Source of the DNA: Burkholderia sp. IMCC1007
GTDB lineage: Bacteria > Pseudomonadota > Gammaproteobacteria > Burkholderiales > Burkholderiaceae
DNA length: 64,000 nt
Direction of reading: 5' to 3'
NCBI RefSeq assembly: GCF_027257875.1
Contig: NZ_JAPVQY010000028.1
Span: 29,898 to 93,897, forward strand
Part shown: positions 1-9,585 of the stretch, piece after piece
How the letters are laid out: every line of letters starts with the position of its first letter
Numbering within the stretch: the stretch's first letter is position 1
Notes under the pieces: generated by a model
Databases searched by the model: none
What the model was told of the DNA's origin: nothing
Seen by the model: only the letters and a program-made list of their open reading frames with translations
Program-made: the position numbers and the translations under genes

Positions 1-898
1 TGCAGGGCACGTCACGCGTGACGGCCAGCAGTTCGCGCGCATGCGCTTCGGTGTCGTTGACGCCGTCGAGCATGCAGTATTCGAAAGTAATGAAGTCGCG
101 CGGCGCGACTTTCAGATAGCGCTGACACGCGGCCATCAGCTCGCGCAGCGGATGCTTCTTGTTGAGCGGCACCAGTTCGTCGCGCAGCGCATCGTTCGGC
201 GCGTGCAGCGACACGGCGAGCGCGACCGGCAATTCGGCGCCGAGGCGGTCCATCATCGGCACCACGCCGGACGTCGACAGCGTGACGCGGCGGCGCGACA
301 GGCCGTACGCGTTGTCGTCGAGCATCAGCCGCATCGCGGGCACGACCGCGTTGTAGTTCAGCAGCGGCTCGCCCATGCCCATCATCACCACGTTGGTGAC
401 GACCCGTTCGGCCTTGCCGTTCGGACCGGGCGCGCGACCGAGCGACGCACGCAGTGCAAATTCGGCCATCCGGAGCTGGCCGATGATTTCGGCTGTCGAC
501 AGGTTGCGGGAGAAGCCCTGCTTGCCCGTCGAGCAGAAGCGGCAGTTGACCGCACACCCGGCCTGCGACGACACGCACAGCGTGCCGCGCGTCTCTTCCG
601 GGATGAACACGGTTTCGACCGCATTGCCGTTTCCGACGTCGATCAGCCACTTGCGCGTGCCGTCGGTGGAAACGTGGTCGCTGACGATATCGGGCATCAC
701 GATCGACGCGCGGCCCTTGAGCTTTTCTCTCAGGGACTTCGCGAGATCGGTCATGCCGTCGAAATCGCCGGCGTTGTACTGGTGGATCCAGCGCTGCAAC
801 TGCTTGGCGCGGAACGGCTTCTCGCCGAGACTGCCGCAGTACGCGACAAGACCCTCGGCATCGAAGTCGAGAAGATTGACGGAAGTTTCGCTCGTCAT
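1..898 (-). CDS. rlmN: RlmN, dual-specificity 23S rRNA/tRNA adenine-C2 methyltransferase (C-terminus outside window)
   Basis: Radical-SAM enzyme that methylates C2 of A2503 in 23S rRNA and A37 in some tRNAs. The visible part is 299 codons from ATG ([10 protein letters not shown]). The gene runs off the left edge; family members are about 380 residues, so about 80 residues, including the catalytic cysteine near the C-terminus, are not seen. The radical-SAM cluster motif CxxxCxxC is at C115, C119 and C122 (CAVNCRFC), preceded by the typical [15 protein letters not shown] segment. It lies 55 bp downstream of ndk on the same strand, an order common in Burkholderia. The ORF has no stop inside the window. 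Confidence 0.95.
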   Translation of the reverse strand, partial: MTSETSVNLLDFDAEGLVAYCGSLGEKPFRAKQLQRWIHQYNAGDFDGMTDLAKSLREKLKGRASIVMPDIVSDHVSTDGTRKWLIDVGNGNAVETVFIPEETRGTLCVSSQAGCAVNCRFCSTGKQGFSRNLSTAEIIGQLRMAEFALRASLGRAPGPNGKAERVVTNVVMMGMGEPLLNYNAVVPAMRLMLDDNAYGLSRRRVTLSTSGVVPMMDRLGAELPVALAVSLHAPNDALRDELVPLNKKHPLRELMAACQRYLKVAPRDFITFEYCMLDGVNDTEAHARELLAVTRDVPC

Positions 899-953
899 GA
901 TGTGCTGCCTTGCCGCGTGCGCTGAATCCAGCCTACTTGTTGCCAGCCGGAGC

Positions 954-1379
954 TTAGCGCGAGTAGACGTTCATTTCCGGGAAGAAGAATGCGATTTCGA
1001 CCGCTGCCGTTTCCGCAGCGTCCGAGCCGTGCACGGCGTTCGCGTCGATGCTGTCGGCGAAGTCGGCGCGGATCGTGCCCTTTTCCGCCTTCTTCGGATC
1101 CGTCGCGCCCATCAGGTCGCGGTTCTTCAGGATCGCGCCTTCACCTTCCAGAACCTGGATCATCACCGGGCCCGAGATCATGAAATCGACGAGGTCCTTG
1201 AAGAACGGACGTGCTGCGTGCACTGCGTAGAACTTCTCGGCGTCTGCACGCGACAGGTGCGCCATGCGCGATGCGACGATCTTCAGGCCGGCGCCTTCGA
1301 AACGGCTGTAGATCTGGCCGATCACGTTCTTTGCCACCGCATCCGGCTTGATGATCGACAGGGTGCGCTCGATTGCCAT
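954..1379 (-). CDS. ndk: Nucleoside diphosphate kinase
   Basis: Transfers the gamma phosphate of ATP to nucleoside diphosphates and so balances NTP and dNTP pools. It is 141 residues, the usual bacterial length. It opens [15 protein letters not shown], the first conserved block, and has the active-site histidine H117 in [12 protein letters not shown] ribosome binding site lies just before the ATG. It is probably first in a transcript that continues into rlmN. Confidence 0.97.
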
Positions 1380-1629
1380 AAAAACTCCAAGAAATTAAGA
1401 AGTTACAGGTTCAAATGAATCCGCTATTGTAGCACGATCCCGTGTATCATTGCGATTGAACCCTTACACGAGTGAAAGGTTCCGAATCCATATGTTTTTG
1501 CGCTGCCCGGCCATTGAAACCAAGCGGCGCGGAACGTATCTTAGCCATAGCTGCTCCGGTTTGCTGCGCCGCACACCGCTCGCGCCGAGCCGGCCCCGGA
1601 CGCCCACGCGTTCAATGTTAGGAGAAACC

Positions 1630-2328
1630 ATGAACGACTATCCGTACAATTTCGGCCGCGGCGGCTCCGTCAGCACCGCGGAGGTTCGTAACCGCGTGCT
1701 GCGGAACACGTACTGGCTGCTCGCGCTGTCGATGGTTCCGACGGTGCTGGGAGCATGGGTCGGCGTCGCGACGGGCTTCTCGCTGTTCGCGGCCACGAGC
1801 CCGATGATGAGCCTGCTCGCGTTCTTCGCGATCGCGTTCGGCTTCATGTTCGCGATCGAGCGGACGAAAAACAGTGCAGCCGGTGTTTTCGTGCTGCTCG
1901 GCTTCACGTTCTTCATGGGCCTGATGCTGTCGCGGCTGCTGAGCTTCATCCTCGGCTTCTCGAACGGCCCGTCGCTGATCATGCTCGCGTTCGGCGGCAC
2001 CGGCATCATCTTCGCCGCGATGGCGACGATCGCCACGGTCAGCAAGCGCGATTTCTCCGGCCTCGGCAAGTGGCTGTTCATGGGCGTGATCGTGATCCTG
2101 CTCGCGTCGGTCGCGAACATGTTCCTGCACCTGCCCGCGCTGATGCTCACGGTGTCGGTGCTCGCGATCGCGATCTTCTCGGCGTACATGCTGTTCGACG
2201 TGCAGCGCGTCGTGAACGGCGGCGAGACGAACTACATCTCGGCCACGCTCGCGATCTACCTCGACCTGTACAACGTGTTCACGAACCTGCTCGCACTGCT
2301 CGGCATCTTCGGCGGCAACCGCAACTGA
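1630..2328 (+). CDS. Bax inhibitor-1/YccA family membrane protein
   Basis: A 232-residue integral inner-membrane protein with about seven hydrophobic segments after a short cytoplasmic N-terminus (MNDYPYNFGRGG). It resembles the Bax inhibitor-1 / YccA / YbhL group, which in bacteria includes FtsH-interacting proteins. The start was placed at the ATG at 1630 because AGGAGA lies just upstream; a longer in-frame extension to 1450 has no such signal and an unlikely composition. It stands alone between two minus-strand genes and is followed by an intrinsic terminator. No substrate can be named from sequence. Confidence 0.88.
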   Translation: MNDYPYNFGRGGSVSTAEVRNRVLRNTYWLLALSMVPTVLGAWVGVATGFSLFAATSPMMSLLAFFAIAFGFMFAIERTKNSAAGVFVLLGFTFFMGLMLSRLLSFILGFSNGPSLIMLAFGGTGIIFAAMATIATVSKRDFSGLGKWLFMGVIVILLASVANMFLHLPALMLTVSVLAIAIFSAYMLFDVQRVVNGGETNYISATLAIYLDLYNVFTNLLALLGIFGGNRN

Positions 2329-2347
2329 CGCTCGCTGCGCACCAGGA

Positions 2348-2374
2348 AAAACCGGCCCGCGGGCCGGTTTTTTT
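2348..2374 (+). terminator. Rho-independent terminator after the Bax-inhibitor-like gene
   Basis: A near-perfect GC-rich inverted repeat (AACCGGCCCG / CGGGCCGGTT) followed by seven T on the plus strand, 20 bp after the stop codon. The A run on the other side means it could also serve rlmD, which ends at 2395 on the minus strand. Confidence 0.85.
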
Positions 2375-2394
2375 ACGTCCGCCGTCCACGCCGC

Positions 2395-3792
2395 TCAGTC
2401 GCGCTCGAACAGCGCGATCGATTCGACGTGCGACGTATTCGGGAACATGTTCACGACCCCGGCACCCTTCAGCCGGTAGCCGGCCTCGTGCACGAGCAAA
2501 CCCGCGTCGCGCGCAAGCGTCGACGGATTGCACGACACGTAGACGATGCGCTTGGGCAGCGGGCCTGCGCCGCTCTGCGCGATTTCGGCCAGCGCCTTCG
2601 ACACGGCAAGCGCACCTTCGCGCGGCGGATCGATCAGGAACTTGTCGAATGCGCCGAGCGCGCGGATGTCGTCGCCCGTCACTTCGAACAGGTTCCGGCA
2701 CGCGAACGTCGTATGCCCGTCCACGCCGTTCTCGCGCGCATTCGCGAGCGCGCGCGTGGTCAGCGTTTCGCTGCCTTCGATGCCCATCACCTCGCGCGAC
2801 AGGCGCGCGAGCGGCAGCGTGAAGTTGCCGATCCCGCAGAACAGGTCGAGCACGCGATCGTCGCGCGACGGCGCGAGCAGGCGCAGCGCACGCCCCACCA
2901 GCACACGGTTGATCTGATGATTGACCTGCGTGAAGTCGGTCGGCTTGAACGGCATGCGAATGCCGAACTCCGGCAGCGTGTAGTCGAGCGATACGTCGAG
3001 CGGATAGAACGGCGTCACCGTATCCGGGCCCTTCGGCTGCAGCCAGAACTGCACCTTGTGCTCGTCCGCGAACGCGCGCAGCAGCGCTTCGTCGTCCGCA
3101 TTGATCGGCTCCAGCACGCGCAGCACGAGCGCCGTGACTTCCGAGCCGACCGCAAGCTCGATCTGCGGCATCCGGTCGCGGATCGACAGCCCTTCGACGA
3201 GCCGGCGCAGCGGCACGAGCATCGCCGACACGTGCGGCGGCAACACCTCGCAGCTCGTCATGTCGGCCACGTAGCTGCTCTTCTTCTCATGGAAGCCGAC
3301 CAGCACGCCGCCCTTCTTCGCGACGTTGCGCACGGTCAGGCGCGCACGGTAGCGATAGCCCCACGACGGGCCGTGGATCGGCGCGAACATCGTCTCGGCG
3401 CGCAGCTTCGACAGGTGCCACAGGTTGTCCTCGAGCACGCGCTGCTTGATCGCGACCTGCGCGCGCATGTCGAGATGCTGCATCGAGCAGCCGCCGCAGG
3501 TGCCGAAGAACGTGCATTTCGGCTGCGTGCGCAGCACGCTCGGGCGCAGAATGTCGACAACGGTCGCCTGCTCGTAGCTCGGCTTGCGGCGGTAGCTCGA
3601 ATAAGTCACGCGCTCGCCGGGCAGCGCGCCTTCGACGAAGATGACCTTGCCCGGCGTGCCGTCCTCGGTCGCCGTGCGGCCGACACCGCGCGCTTCCATG
3701 TCGAGCGATTCGATCTCGAGAACCGGGGCGGGCCCGGGCGCGACGGGCGCATTTTTCGATTTGCGCGCAGAAGTGGGGACGGCTTCGGACAC
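2395..3792 (-). CDS. rlmD: 23S rRNA (uracil-1939-C5)-methyltransferase
   Basis: RumA/RlmD-type enzyme making m5U1939 in 23S rRNA. It is 465 residues from a GTG start at 3792, chosen because an AGGA motif sits 8 bases upstream and the protein then begins with the family's N-terminal TRAM/OB domain; the ORF stays open upstream to 4008 but that part looks non-coding. The [4Fe-4S] cysteines are C93, C99, C102 and C181. The SAM-binding motif [14 protein letters not shown] and the catalytic nucleophile C421 in [13 protein letters not shown] are present. It is convergent with the membrane-protein gene on its left. Confidence 0.95.
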   Translation of the reverse strand: MSEAVPTSARKSKNAPVAPGPAPVLEIESLDMEARGVGRTATEDGTPGKVIFVEGALPGERVTYSSYRRKPSYEQATVVDILRPSVLRTQPKCTFFGTCGGCSMQHLDMRAQVAIKQRVLEDNLWHLSKLRAETMFAPIHGPSWGYRYRARLTVRNVAKKGGVLVGFHEKKSSYVADMTSCEVLPPHVSAMLVPLRRLVEGLSIRDRMPQIELAVGSEVTALVLRVLEPINADDEALLRAFADEHKVQFWLQPKGPDTVTPFYPLDVSLDYTLPEFGIRMPFKPTDFTQVNHQINRVLVGRALRLLAPSRDDRVLDLFCGIGNFTLPLARLSREVMGIEGSETLTTRALANARENGVDGHTTFACRNLFEVTGDDIRALGAFDKFLIDPPREGALAVSKALAEIAQSGAGPLPKRIVYVSCNPSTLARDAGLLVHEAGYRLKGAGVVNMFPNTSHVESIALFERD

Positions 3793-4028
3793 CAGCTTTT
3801 CCTGACAAAACGTTGAAGAAGGCGAGATTGTAGACGACGACAGCCCGCCTCGCCCGCTTTCGTCGCGCAAGCGCCGCTGCCGATGCGCATGGCGCGCCAC
3901 GCGGCGCGAGAATGGTTCGCAGACAGGCGCTCGGCCACCGCGCCACCGGCATGGACGCACCGCACCGCGCACGGCCGACCGGGCGGCACGGGTTCTGCTC
4001 GCAGGCAAGAATCTCAGGAGACTAGACC

Positions 4029-4883
4029 ATGCGACTGATCGACTGGAACATTCAATGGGGTCGGGATGCGGACGGCGTCGTCGACCTCGCGCGCACGATC
4101 GCCGCCGCCCGCCTGCTCGGCGACTTCGACGTGCTGTGCATGCAGGAAGTCACGCGCGGTTTCGGCGCGCTGCCCGGCCAGCCGGGCCCCGACCAGTTCG
4201 CCGAACTGGCCGCCTTGCTGCCCGGCTATGCGATCGTCGATGCGATCGGGGCCGACCTGCCGGCGCTCGATCCGGGCGCACCGCGCCGGCAATTCGGCAA
4301 CGCGATCGCGACCCGGCTGCCGGTCGCGCGCGTGCTGCGCCAGCTGCTGCCGTGGCCGGCGGACGCCGCTGCACCGTCGATGCCGCGCGTCGCGGTCGAG
4401 GTGGAGCTGGCCACGTCGAAGGGCCCGGTGCGCATCGTCGCGACACACCTCGAGTTCTATTCAGCGCGCCAGCGACTCGCGCAAGTCGATGCGCTGCGCG
4501 CCCGGCACCGCGAGGCCTGCGCGCACGCCGACCATCCCGCTCCGGCCGAGAATGCGACCGGGCCGTTCACCCCGACCACCCAGCCGCGCGATGCGATCAT
4601 CTGCGGCGACTTCAACAGTGCGTTCGGCAGTGATGCGTACCGGCGCCTGCTGGAGCCGATCGCCGATGCGCCGACGTTCGTCGATGCATGGGTCGCCCGG
4701 CACCCGGGCCGCACGCCGCCGCCGACCGCCGGCGTCTACGACACCGCGCAATGGTCGGACGGCCCGCTCGCATGCGATTTCGTGTTCGTGACCGATACGC
4801 TGCTGCCGCGCGTCACGCACTGCGAGATCGACGGCGACGTGCGCGCGTCGGATCACCAGCCCGTCATACTCGAACTCGATTGA
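4029..4883 (+). CDS. Endonuclease/exonuclease/phosphatase (EEP) family hydrolase
   Basis: A 284-residue stand-alone EEP-fold enzyme (DNase I / sphingomyelinase superfamily). Metal and catalytic motifs are visible in order: DWNIQWG at the N-terminus, CMQEV (metal-binding Glu), [17 protein letters not shown], and SDHQPVI at the C-terminus (catalytic Asp-His). There is no signal peptide or membrane segment, so it should be cytoplasmic. AGGAGA lies 8 bases before the ATG. The substrate (nucleic acid, phosphoinositide-like or other phosphodiester) cannot be told from sequence. It converges with the exonuclease gene that ends at 4911. Confidence 0.85.
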   Translation: MRLIDWNIQWGRDADGVVDLARTIAAARLLGDFDVLCMQEVTRGFGALPGQPGPDQFAELAALLPGYAIVDAIGADLPALDPGAPRRQFGNAIATRLPVARVLRQLLPWPADAAAPSMPRVAVEVELATSKGPVRIVATHLEFYSARQRLAQVDALRARHREACAHADHPAPAENATGPFTPTTQPRDAIICGDFNSAFGSDAYRRLLEPIADAPTFVDAWVARHPGRTPPPTAGVYDTAQWSDGPLACDFVFVTDTLLPRVTHCEIDGDVRASDHQPVILELD

Positions 4884-4910
4884 GTGCGGCCGCAACGCGG
4901 GCGGCCAAGC

Positions 4911-5687
4911 TCACGCGTCGAAACCGGCCAGGTATTCGGCCCAGTGCGACGCGGGCTCCTGCGCGAGCGAATTCTTCACGAGCAGGATCTCGTCCGCGTA
5001 CTCGCTCGCGGTCAGGCCGCCGCGCATCAGCTGGAAGCGGCAATACAGCAGATACGTATTGACGACGTCGGTCTCGCAGTAGTTGCGGATCTCTTCGATC
5101 CGTCCGTCCTGGAACGCCGTCCACACCTGGCTGCCGTCCATCCCGAGCTTGCCCGGGAAGCCGCACAGTTTCGCGAGCGCATCGAGCGGCGCATTGGCGC
5201 GCGCCTGATACATCGCGAGCACGTCCATCAGATCGGTATGGCGCGAGTGATAGCGCGAGATGTAGTTGTTCCACTTGAATTCGCGGTCGTCCTCGCCGAG
5301 ATCCCAGTAGCGGGTCGCGGGAATCCCGTGCACGAGCGCACGGTAATGGAGCACCGGCAGATCGAAGCCGCCGCCGTTCCACGACACGAGTTGCGGCGTG
5401 TATTTCTCGATCACGCGGTAGAACGACTGGACCAGCGCCGCCTCGTTGTCCTGAGGCGTGCCGAGCGAGCGCACGCGAAAGCCGTTGTTGTCGCGGAACA
5501 CGCAGGAGATCGCCGCGATCCGCTGCAGGTAGTGCGGCAGGAAATCGCTGCCGGTCTTCTCGCGGCGTGCGGCGAATGCATGTTCGGCCACCGCGGCATC
5601 GTCGAGCGTCGCGGGCAGGCTTTCCAGACGGCGAATGCCGTCGACATCGGGAATGGTCTCGATGTCAAAAACGAGAATCGGAGTCAT
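4911..5687 (-). CDS. DEDD-type 3'-5' exonuclease (PolB exonuclease-domain-like)
   Basis: A 258-residue protein resembling the proofreading exonuclease domain of family B DNA polymerases (DNA_pol_B_exo2 type) without a polymerase domain. The DEDD residues are visible: FDIETIPD (Exo I, DxE) at the N-terminus, SWNGGGFDLPVL (Exo II), and YCETDVVNTY (Exo III, YxxxD) towards the C-terminus. It begins 3 bp after the rpoS stop codon, so it is very likely co-transcribed with rpoS. A role in DNA or RNA processing is inference. Confidence 0.85.
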   Translation of the reverse strand: MTPILVFDIETIPDVDGIRRLESLPATLDDAAVAEHAFAARREKTGSDFLPHYLQRIAAISCVFRDNNGFRVRSLGTPQDNEAALVQSFYRVIEKYTPQLVSWNGGGFDLPVLHYRALVHGIPATRYWDLGEDDREFKWNNYISRYHSRHTDLMDVLAMYQARANAPLDALAKLCGFPGKLGMDGSQVWTAFQDGRIEEIRNYCETDVVNTYLLYCRFQLMRGGLTASEYADEILLVKNSLAQEPASHWAEYLAGFDA

Positions 5688-5690
5688 CAG

Positions 5691-6776
5691 TTACAGAACG
5701 GCGTCCTTGCGCACGCCATTGGAGGCGAAGAACCGCTTGAGGCGCACCAGCGCTTCCTGCTGGATCTGCCGCACGCGCTCGCGCGTGAGCCCCATCTCGT
5801 CGGCCAGCTCCTCGAGCGTGGCCGGCTCGATGTGATTCAGGCCGAAGCGGCGCTCGATCACGTGCCGATGCTTGTCGGACAGCCGCGACAGCCACGCGCG
5901 CGTGAGCGTCTCGAGCTCGCGGTGCTGCACTTCGGCGTCGGGCGACTGGCTCTGATCGTCGGGCAGCAGGTCGAGCAGGCTGCTCGCGGGATCGAGATCG
6001 AGCGGCGCATCGAGCGATGCGGTGTGCTCGTTGAGCGCGAGGATGTCGGTGACTTCCTCGGCGGTCTTGCCGGTGAGGTAGGCGATGTCGTCGATGCTGG
6101 CTTCGCGGCGTTCGGCCGCCTCGCCCGTCGACATCGAATTCTTTTCGAGGTGGCGCTTCGCGCGCAGCACCTGGTTCAGTTCGCGGATCACGTGCACGGG
6201 CAGCCTCACGGTCCGCGCCTGGTTCATGATCGCCCGCTCGATGCTCTGCCGGATCCACCACGTCGCATAGGTGGAGAAGCGAAAGCCGCGCGTCGGGTCG
6301 AATTTCTCGATCGCATGCATCAAGCCGAGGTTGCCTTCCTCGATCAGGTCGAGCAGCGGCACGCCACGGTTCAGATAGCCCTTCGCGATGCTGACGACGA
6401 GCCGCAGGTTGCGCTCGATCATCACCTGCCGCGCCTCGAATTCGCCGGCCTTCGCGAGACGCGAATAGCGCTGCTCCTCCTCGACGGTCAGGAGCGGCTT
6501 CACGCTGATGCGGTTCAGGTAATGCTGGATCGTGTCGGCCGTGAGCTCGGCCTGGAGCAATGCGCGGAAATCGTCGACGTCGGGCGCCGCCTCCGCGCGC
6601 TCCTCGCGCTCGTCGCCACCGTCCGCATCGGCGTCGCGCGCCTCGACGTCACGTTCGTTTTCCGCGACGTCGTCTTCGTCGTCCGTCGAAGCGCCAGCTC
6701 GGCCCACCGATGCTTGCGTGGCACGACTGATCTTCTCAGACTCGGCTTGCGGCTCGTGGCGCTTCGATTTCGGCAT
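5691..6776 (-). CDS. rpoS: RNA polymerase sigma factor RpoS
   Basis: Stationary-phase and general-stress sigma factor, 361 residues. It is longer than the E. coli protein because of an acidic N-terminal extension (about residues 30-70, rich in Asp/Glu). Region 2 is intact (NLGLMHAIEKFDPTRGFRFS then TYATWWIRQSIER), as is region 4 with its helix-turn-helix (ELADEMGLTRERVRQIQ). It lies 11 bp downstream of nlpD. In E. coli the main rpoS promoter is inside nlpD; the same layout is likely here but was not demonstrated. Confidence 0.97.
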   Translation of the reverse strand: MPKSKRHEPQAESEKISRATQASVGRAGASTDDEDDVAENERDVEARDADADGGDEREERAEAAPDVDDFRALLQAELTADTIQHYLNRISVKPLLTVEEEQRYSRLAKAGEFEARQVMIERNLRLVVSIAKGYLNRGVPLLDLIEEGNLGLMHAIEKFDPTRGFRFSTYATWWIRQSIERAIMNQARTVRLPVHVIRELNQVLRAKRHLEKNSMSTGEAAERREASIDDIAYLTGKTAEEVTDILALNEHTASLDAPLDLDPASSLLDLLPDDQSQSPDAEVQHRELETLTRAWLSRLSDKHRHVIERRFGLNHIEPATLEELADEMGLTRERVRQIQQEALVRLKRFFASNGVRKDAVL

Positions 6777-6787
6777 GGTCGTCTCGG

Positions 6788-7669
6788 TTATTGAGGCGGC
6801 AAATACTTCAGCGGATCGACAGGCTTACCCTGCCGGCGAACCTCGAAATGCAGCATCACGCGGTCGGCATCGCTGTTACCCATCTCGGCGATCTTCTGCC
6901 CCTTCGTCACCGCGTCCCCCTCTTTTACCATCAAAGCGCGATTATGTGCATACGCCGTGAGGTAAGTTGCATCGTGTTTGATGATAATGAGGTTGCCGTA
7001 GCCACGCAGGCCGTTGCCGGAATAGACGACGCGGCCGTCGGCCGCTGCCTTCACGGACTCGCCGGCCGTGCCGCCGATATTGATGCCCTTGTTCTTCGCG
7101 TCGTCGAAACCGTTCAACACCGGGCCGCGCGCGGGCCACGAGAACGTGACGGGGCCGCTCGGCGCGGCGGCCGTGTCGCTCGATGCGGCGGCAGGCGGCG
7201 GCGTGATCGCAGACGACGTGCCGGCGGCCGGCGTCGCGGGCCCGCTGCTCAGCGGCGCGGTCGCCACGGCTGCGCCGCCGATCGGCGGGGCAACCGGCGC
7301 ACCCGCGACCGCCGCGCCACCCGGCGGCGCGACGCGCAGCAACTGGTCGACTTCGATCTGGTTCGGGTTCGCGAGATTGTTCCACGCGGCGATGTCGCGA
7401 TAGTTCTGCCCGTTCTCGAGTGCGATCCGGTACAGCGTGTCGCCCGGCTTCACACGGTAGAAACCCGGCGGCGGCGGGCCGAGCGGCACCGCCGGCTGTG
7501 CGGCAGCGGTGGTGCCGAGCGTACCGGAGCGGTCGACGACAGGCGCGTTGTCGAGCCGCGTCGCACAGGCGGCCAGAAGCGTGGAGAACGCAGCAACACA
7601 GATCGCGCGCTGCGCGAACGTGAGCGGTTCCCTGGATCGGTTGTTTTGCATCGCGCGCAACATACTCAT
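6788..7669 (-). CDS. nlpD: NlpD-like LysM/M23 lipoprotein (amidase activator)
   Basis: Outer-membrane lipoprotein expected to activate cell-wall amidases during septum splitting. It has a lipoprotein signal peptide ending in the lipobox LLAAC, a LysM peptidoglycan-binding domain (YRVKPGDTLYRIALENG), a Pro/Ala-rich linker, and a C-terminal LytM/M23 domain. The M23 metal ligands are degenerate (an Asn where the first His belongs, and LHF rather than HxH), as in E. coli NlpD and EnvC, so it is not expected to cut peptidoglycan itself. The exact start is uncertain: ATGs at 7669, 7663 and 7651 and a TTG overlapping the pcm stop are all possible. Confidence 0.9.
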   Translation of the reverse strand: MSMLRAMQNNRSREPLTFAQRAICVAAFSTLLAACATRLDNAPVVDRSGTLGTTAAAQPAVPLGPPPPGFYRVKPGDTLYRIALENGQNYRDIAAWNNLANPNQIEVDQLLRVAPPGGAAVAGAPVAPPIGGAAVATAPLSSGPATPAAGTSSAITPPPAAASSDTAAAPSGPVTFSWPARGPVLNGFDDAKNKGINIGGTAGESVKAAADGRVVYSGNGLRGYGNLIIIKHDATYLTAYAHNRALMVKEGDAVTKGQKIAEMGNSDADRVMLHFEVRRQGKPVDPLKYLPPQ

Positions 7670-7674
7670 CGGTT

Positions 7675-8607
7675 TCAAATCACTCCGGATTTTAAAGGGA
7701 CAAAGAAAACGCGATCAAGCCGGGACTCCCGCCATTGCGCGTGCGCGACGCGCTCGATCAGCGTGAGCACCTGGGGCTGCCCGCTTTGCGCGCCCACCGG
7801 CGCGACGAGCCGCCCGCCGATCGCGAGCTGCTCGAGCAGCGCCTGCGGCACGTCGAGCCCCGCCGCCGCGATCACGATCGCGTCGAACGGGGCCGCGGAC
7901 GGCAGGCCGACACGCCCGTCGCCGTAATGCAGACGGATGTTCGGCACGCGCAGCGGCCGCAGGTTCAGCTTCGCGCGCTCGTACAGCGGCTTGATGCGTT
8001 CAATCGAATACACGTCGCGCGCCACATGGCTCAGCACGGCGGCCTGATAGCCGCAACCCGTGCCGATCTCGAGGACGCGCTCGAGCGTGCGGCCGGCCAT
8101 TGCGAGCTCGATCATGCGCGCAACGACCGACGGCTTGGAAATCGTCTGCTGGTGGCCGATCGGCAACGCGGAATCCTCGTAGGCCTGCGTCGCGAGCCCG
8201 GGATCCACGAACATGTGACGCGGCACCGCGGCCATCGCATCCAGCACGCGCGCGTCGGTCACGCCGTTCGCGCGCAGGCGTTCGACCATGCGCTCGCGTA
8301 CACGTTCCGACGTCAATGCAAACGCGCCAGCCGGCGCGATGCTCGGCGCGGCCGGCTTCGGCATCGCGGGCTTCAGCACGGTCGGCTTCGGCGCACTCGC
8401 CGGCTTCGCCGTCGCCGCGCCGGGCAGCGTCGCGCGGGCCCCATTCCCATTCACCACGACCGGCTTCGGCACGGCGGCGGGCTTGTCGACGGGCTTCGGC
8501 AGCGCGACCGCCGCATGGCGTTCGCCGACCCGGCCGTCCGATTTGCGTGGCGCTCGCTTGAGATCTTCGAGCGCGAGCGGGAACCGCTTCGCGCGCTCGC
8601 CGCTCAT
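7675..8607 (-). CDS. pcm: Protein-L-isoaspartate O-methyltransferase with N-terminal extension
   Basis: Repairs isoaspartyl residues in aged proteins using SAM. The PCMT domain starts near residue 98 ([19 protein letters not shown]) and contains the SAM motif [13 protein letters not shown] and the QTISKP block. The protein is 310 residues, about 100 longer than E. coli Pcm, because of a Lys/Pro/Ala-rich, probably disordered N-terminal tail with repeated KP units. The ATG overlaps the surE stop by 4 bp (ATGA), which supports this start and translational coupling. It is followed by nlpD and rpoS. Confidence 0.95.
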   Translation of the reverse strand: MSGERAKRFPLALEDLKRAPRKSDGRVGERHAAVALPKPVDKPAAVPKPVVVNGNGARATLPGAATAKPASAPKPTVLKPAMPKPAAPSIAPAGAFALTSERVRERMVERLRANGVTDARVLDAMAAVPRHMFVDPGLATQAYEDSALPIGHQQTISKPSVVARMIELAMAGRTLERVLEIGTGCGYQAAVLSHVARDVYSIERIKPLYERAKLNLRPLRVPNIRLHYGDGRVGLPSAAPFDAIVIAAAGLDVPQALLEQLAIGGRLVAPVGAQSGQPQVLTLIERVAHAQWRESRLDRVFFVPLKSGVI

Positions 8608-9365
8608 GAAGCCCGCCCGCCTGCGCGCGCCCATTCGCGCGTTGCAGGCAGCATTTGCGTATGCGTGAGATCGAGCTGCAGCGGCGTGATCGAAACGAAA
8701 CCGTTTGCCACGGCGTGGAAATCGGTGCCCTCGCTCGCGTCCAGCGCCGCGCCCGCGGCCCCGATCCAGTAGATCGGCTCGCCACGCGGGTCGGTCTGGC
8801 GAATCACCGGCTGCGACGGATGACGCTTGCCGAGGCGCGTGACCTTCCAGCCTTTCAGTTCGTCGTACGGCAGGTTCGGAATGTTGACGTTCAGCAGCGG
8901 CTGCCCCGACAGCGGATGCGCGAGATAGTGCTCGACGATTTCCGCGGCGACGCGCGCGGCGTCCGCCAGATGGGCCCAGCCCTTGTCGACCAGCGAGAAC
9001 GCGATGGCCGGCACGCCGAACATGATGCCTTCGGTGGCGGCTGCAACTGTCCCTGAATAGAGCGTGTCTTCGCCCATGTTCTGGCCGTTGTTGATGCCCG
9101 AAACGACGAGGTCCGGCTTCGCGTCGGCCAAGCCCGTCAACGCGACGTGCACCGAATCGGTCGGCGTGCCGTTCACGTAGAAGAAACCCGTATTCGCCGC
9201 GCACTGCACCGACAGCGGGCGCGACAGCGTGAGGGAATTCGATGCGCCGCTGCAGTTCTGCTCGGGCGCGATCACCGTGAGCTCGGCGAGCGGCTGCAGC
9301 GCTTCGCTGAGCGCGGCGAGACCGGGGGCGAGATAGCCGTCGTCGTTGCTGAGTAGGATTCGCAT
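8604..9365 (-). CDS. surE: 5'/3'-nucleotidase SurE
   Basis: Metal-dependent survival-protein phosphatase acting on nucleoside monophosphates. It is 253 residues, the family length, starting [15 protein letters not shown] with the metal-binding NDDG motif at the very N-terminus; this fixes the start at 9365 although the frame is open further up. Later motifs include [10 protein letters not shown] and TPTDSVH. First gene of surE-pcm-nlpD-rpoS; stop overlaps the pcm start. Confidence 0.96.
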   Translation of the reverse strand: MRILLSNDDGYLAPGLAALSEALQPLAELTVIAPEQNCSGASNSLTLSRPLSVQCAANTGFFYVNGTPTDSVHVALTGLADAKPDLVVSGINNGQNMGEDTLYSGTVAAATEGIMFGVPAIAFSLVDKGWAHLADAARVAAEIVEHYLAHPLSGQPLLNVNIPNLPYDELKGWKVTRLGKRHPSQPVIRQTDPRGEPIYWIGAAGAALDASEGTDFHAVANGFVSITPLQLDLTHTQMLPATREWARAGGRAS

Positions 9366-9585
9366 CCGGCGATTGTAACCGAGGAAAGATGGCGCGAGAG
9401 CGACAGTCCGGCCGCGGCGGACAAGCCGGCATGCATGGGCAGACACGGCGCGCCGCCGCATCGCGCGGCGGCGTTCTGCTCGCTCAGGAAAACGCCGTGT
9501 CGCGCCGGGTTTTCACGCCGAAGGGCGCCCCCGTCCAGGGGCGTTCAGTGGGCAGGCCCGACGCCAAACGCGCGGCGCGCGGCGT

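Noticed and set aside
4884..6794. Long plus-strand frame opposite rpoS and the exonuclease gene
   Set aside because: Antisense shadow rich in Arg/His/Ala; both minus-strand genes have clear family motifs.
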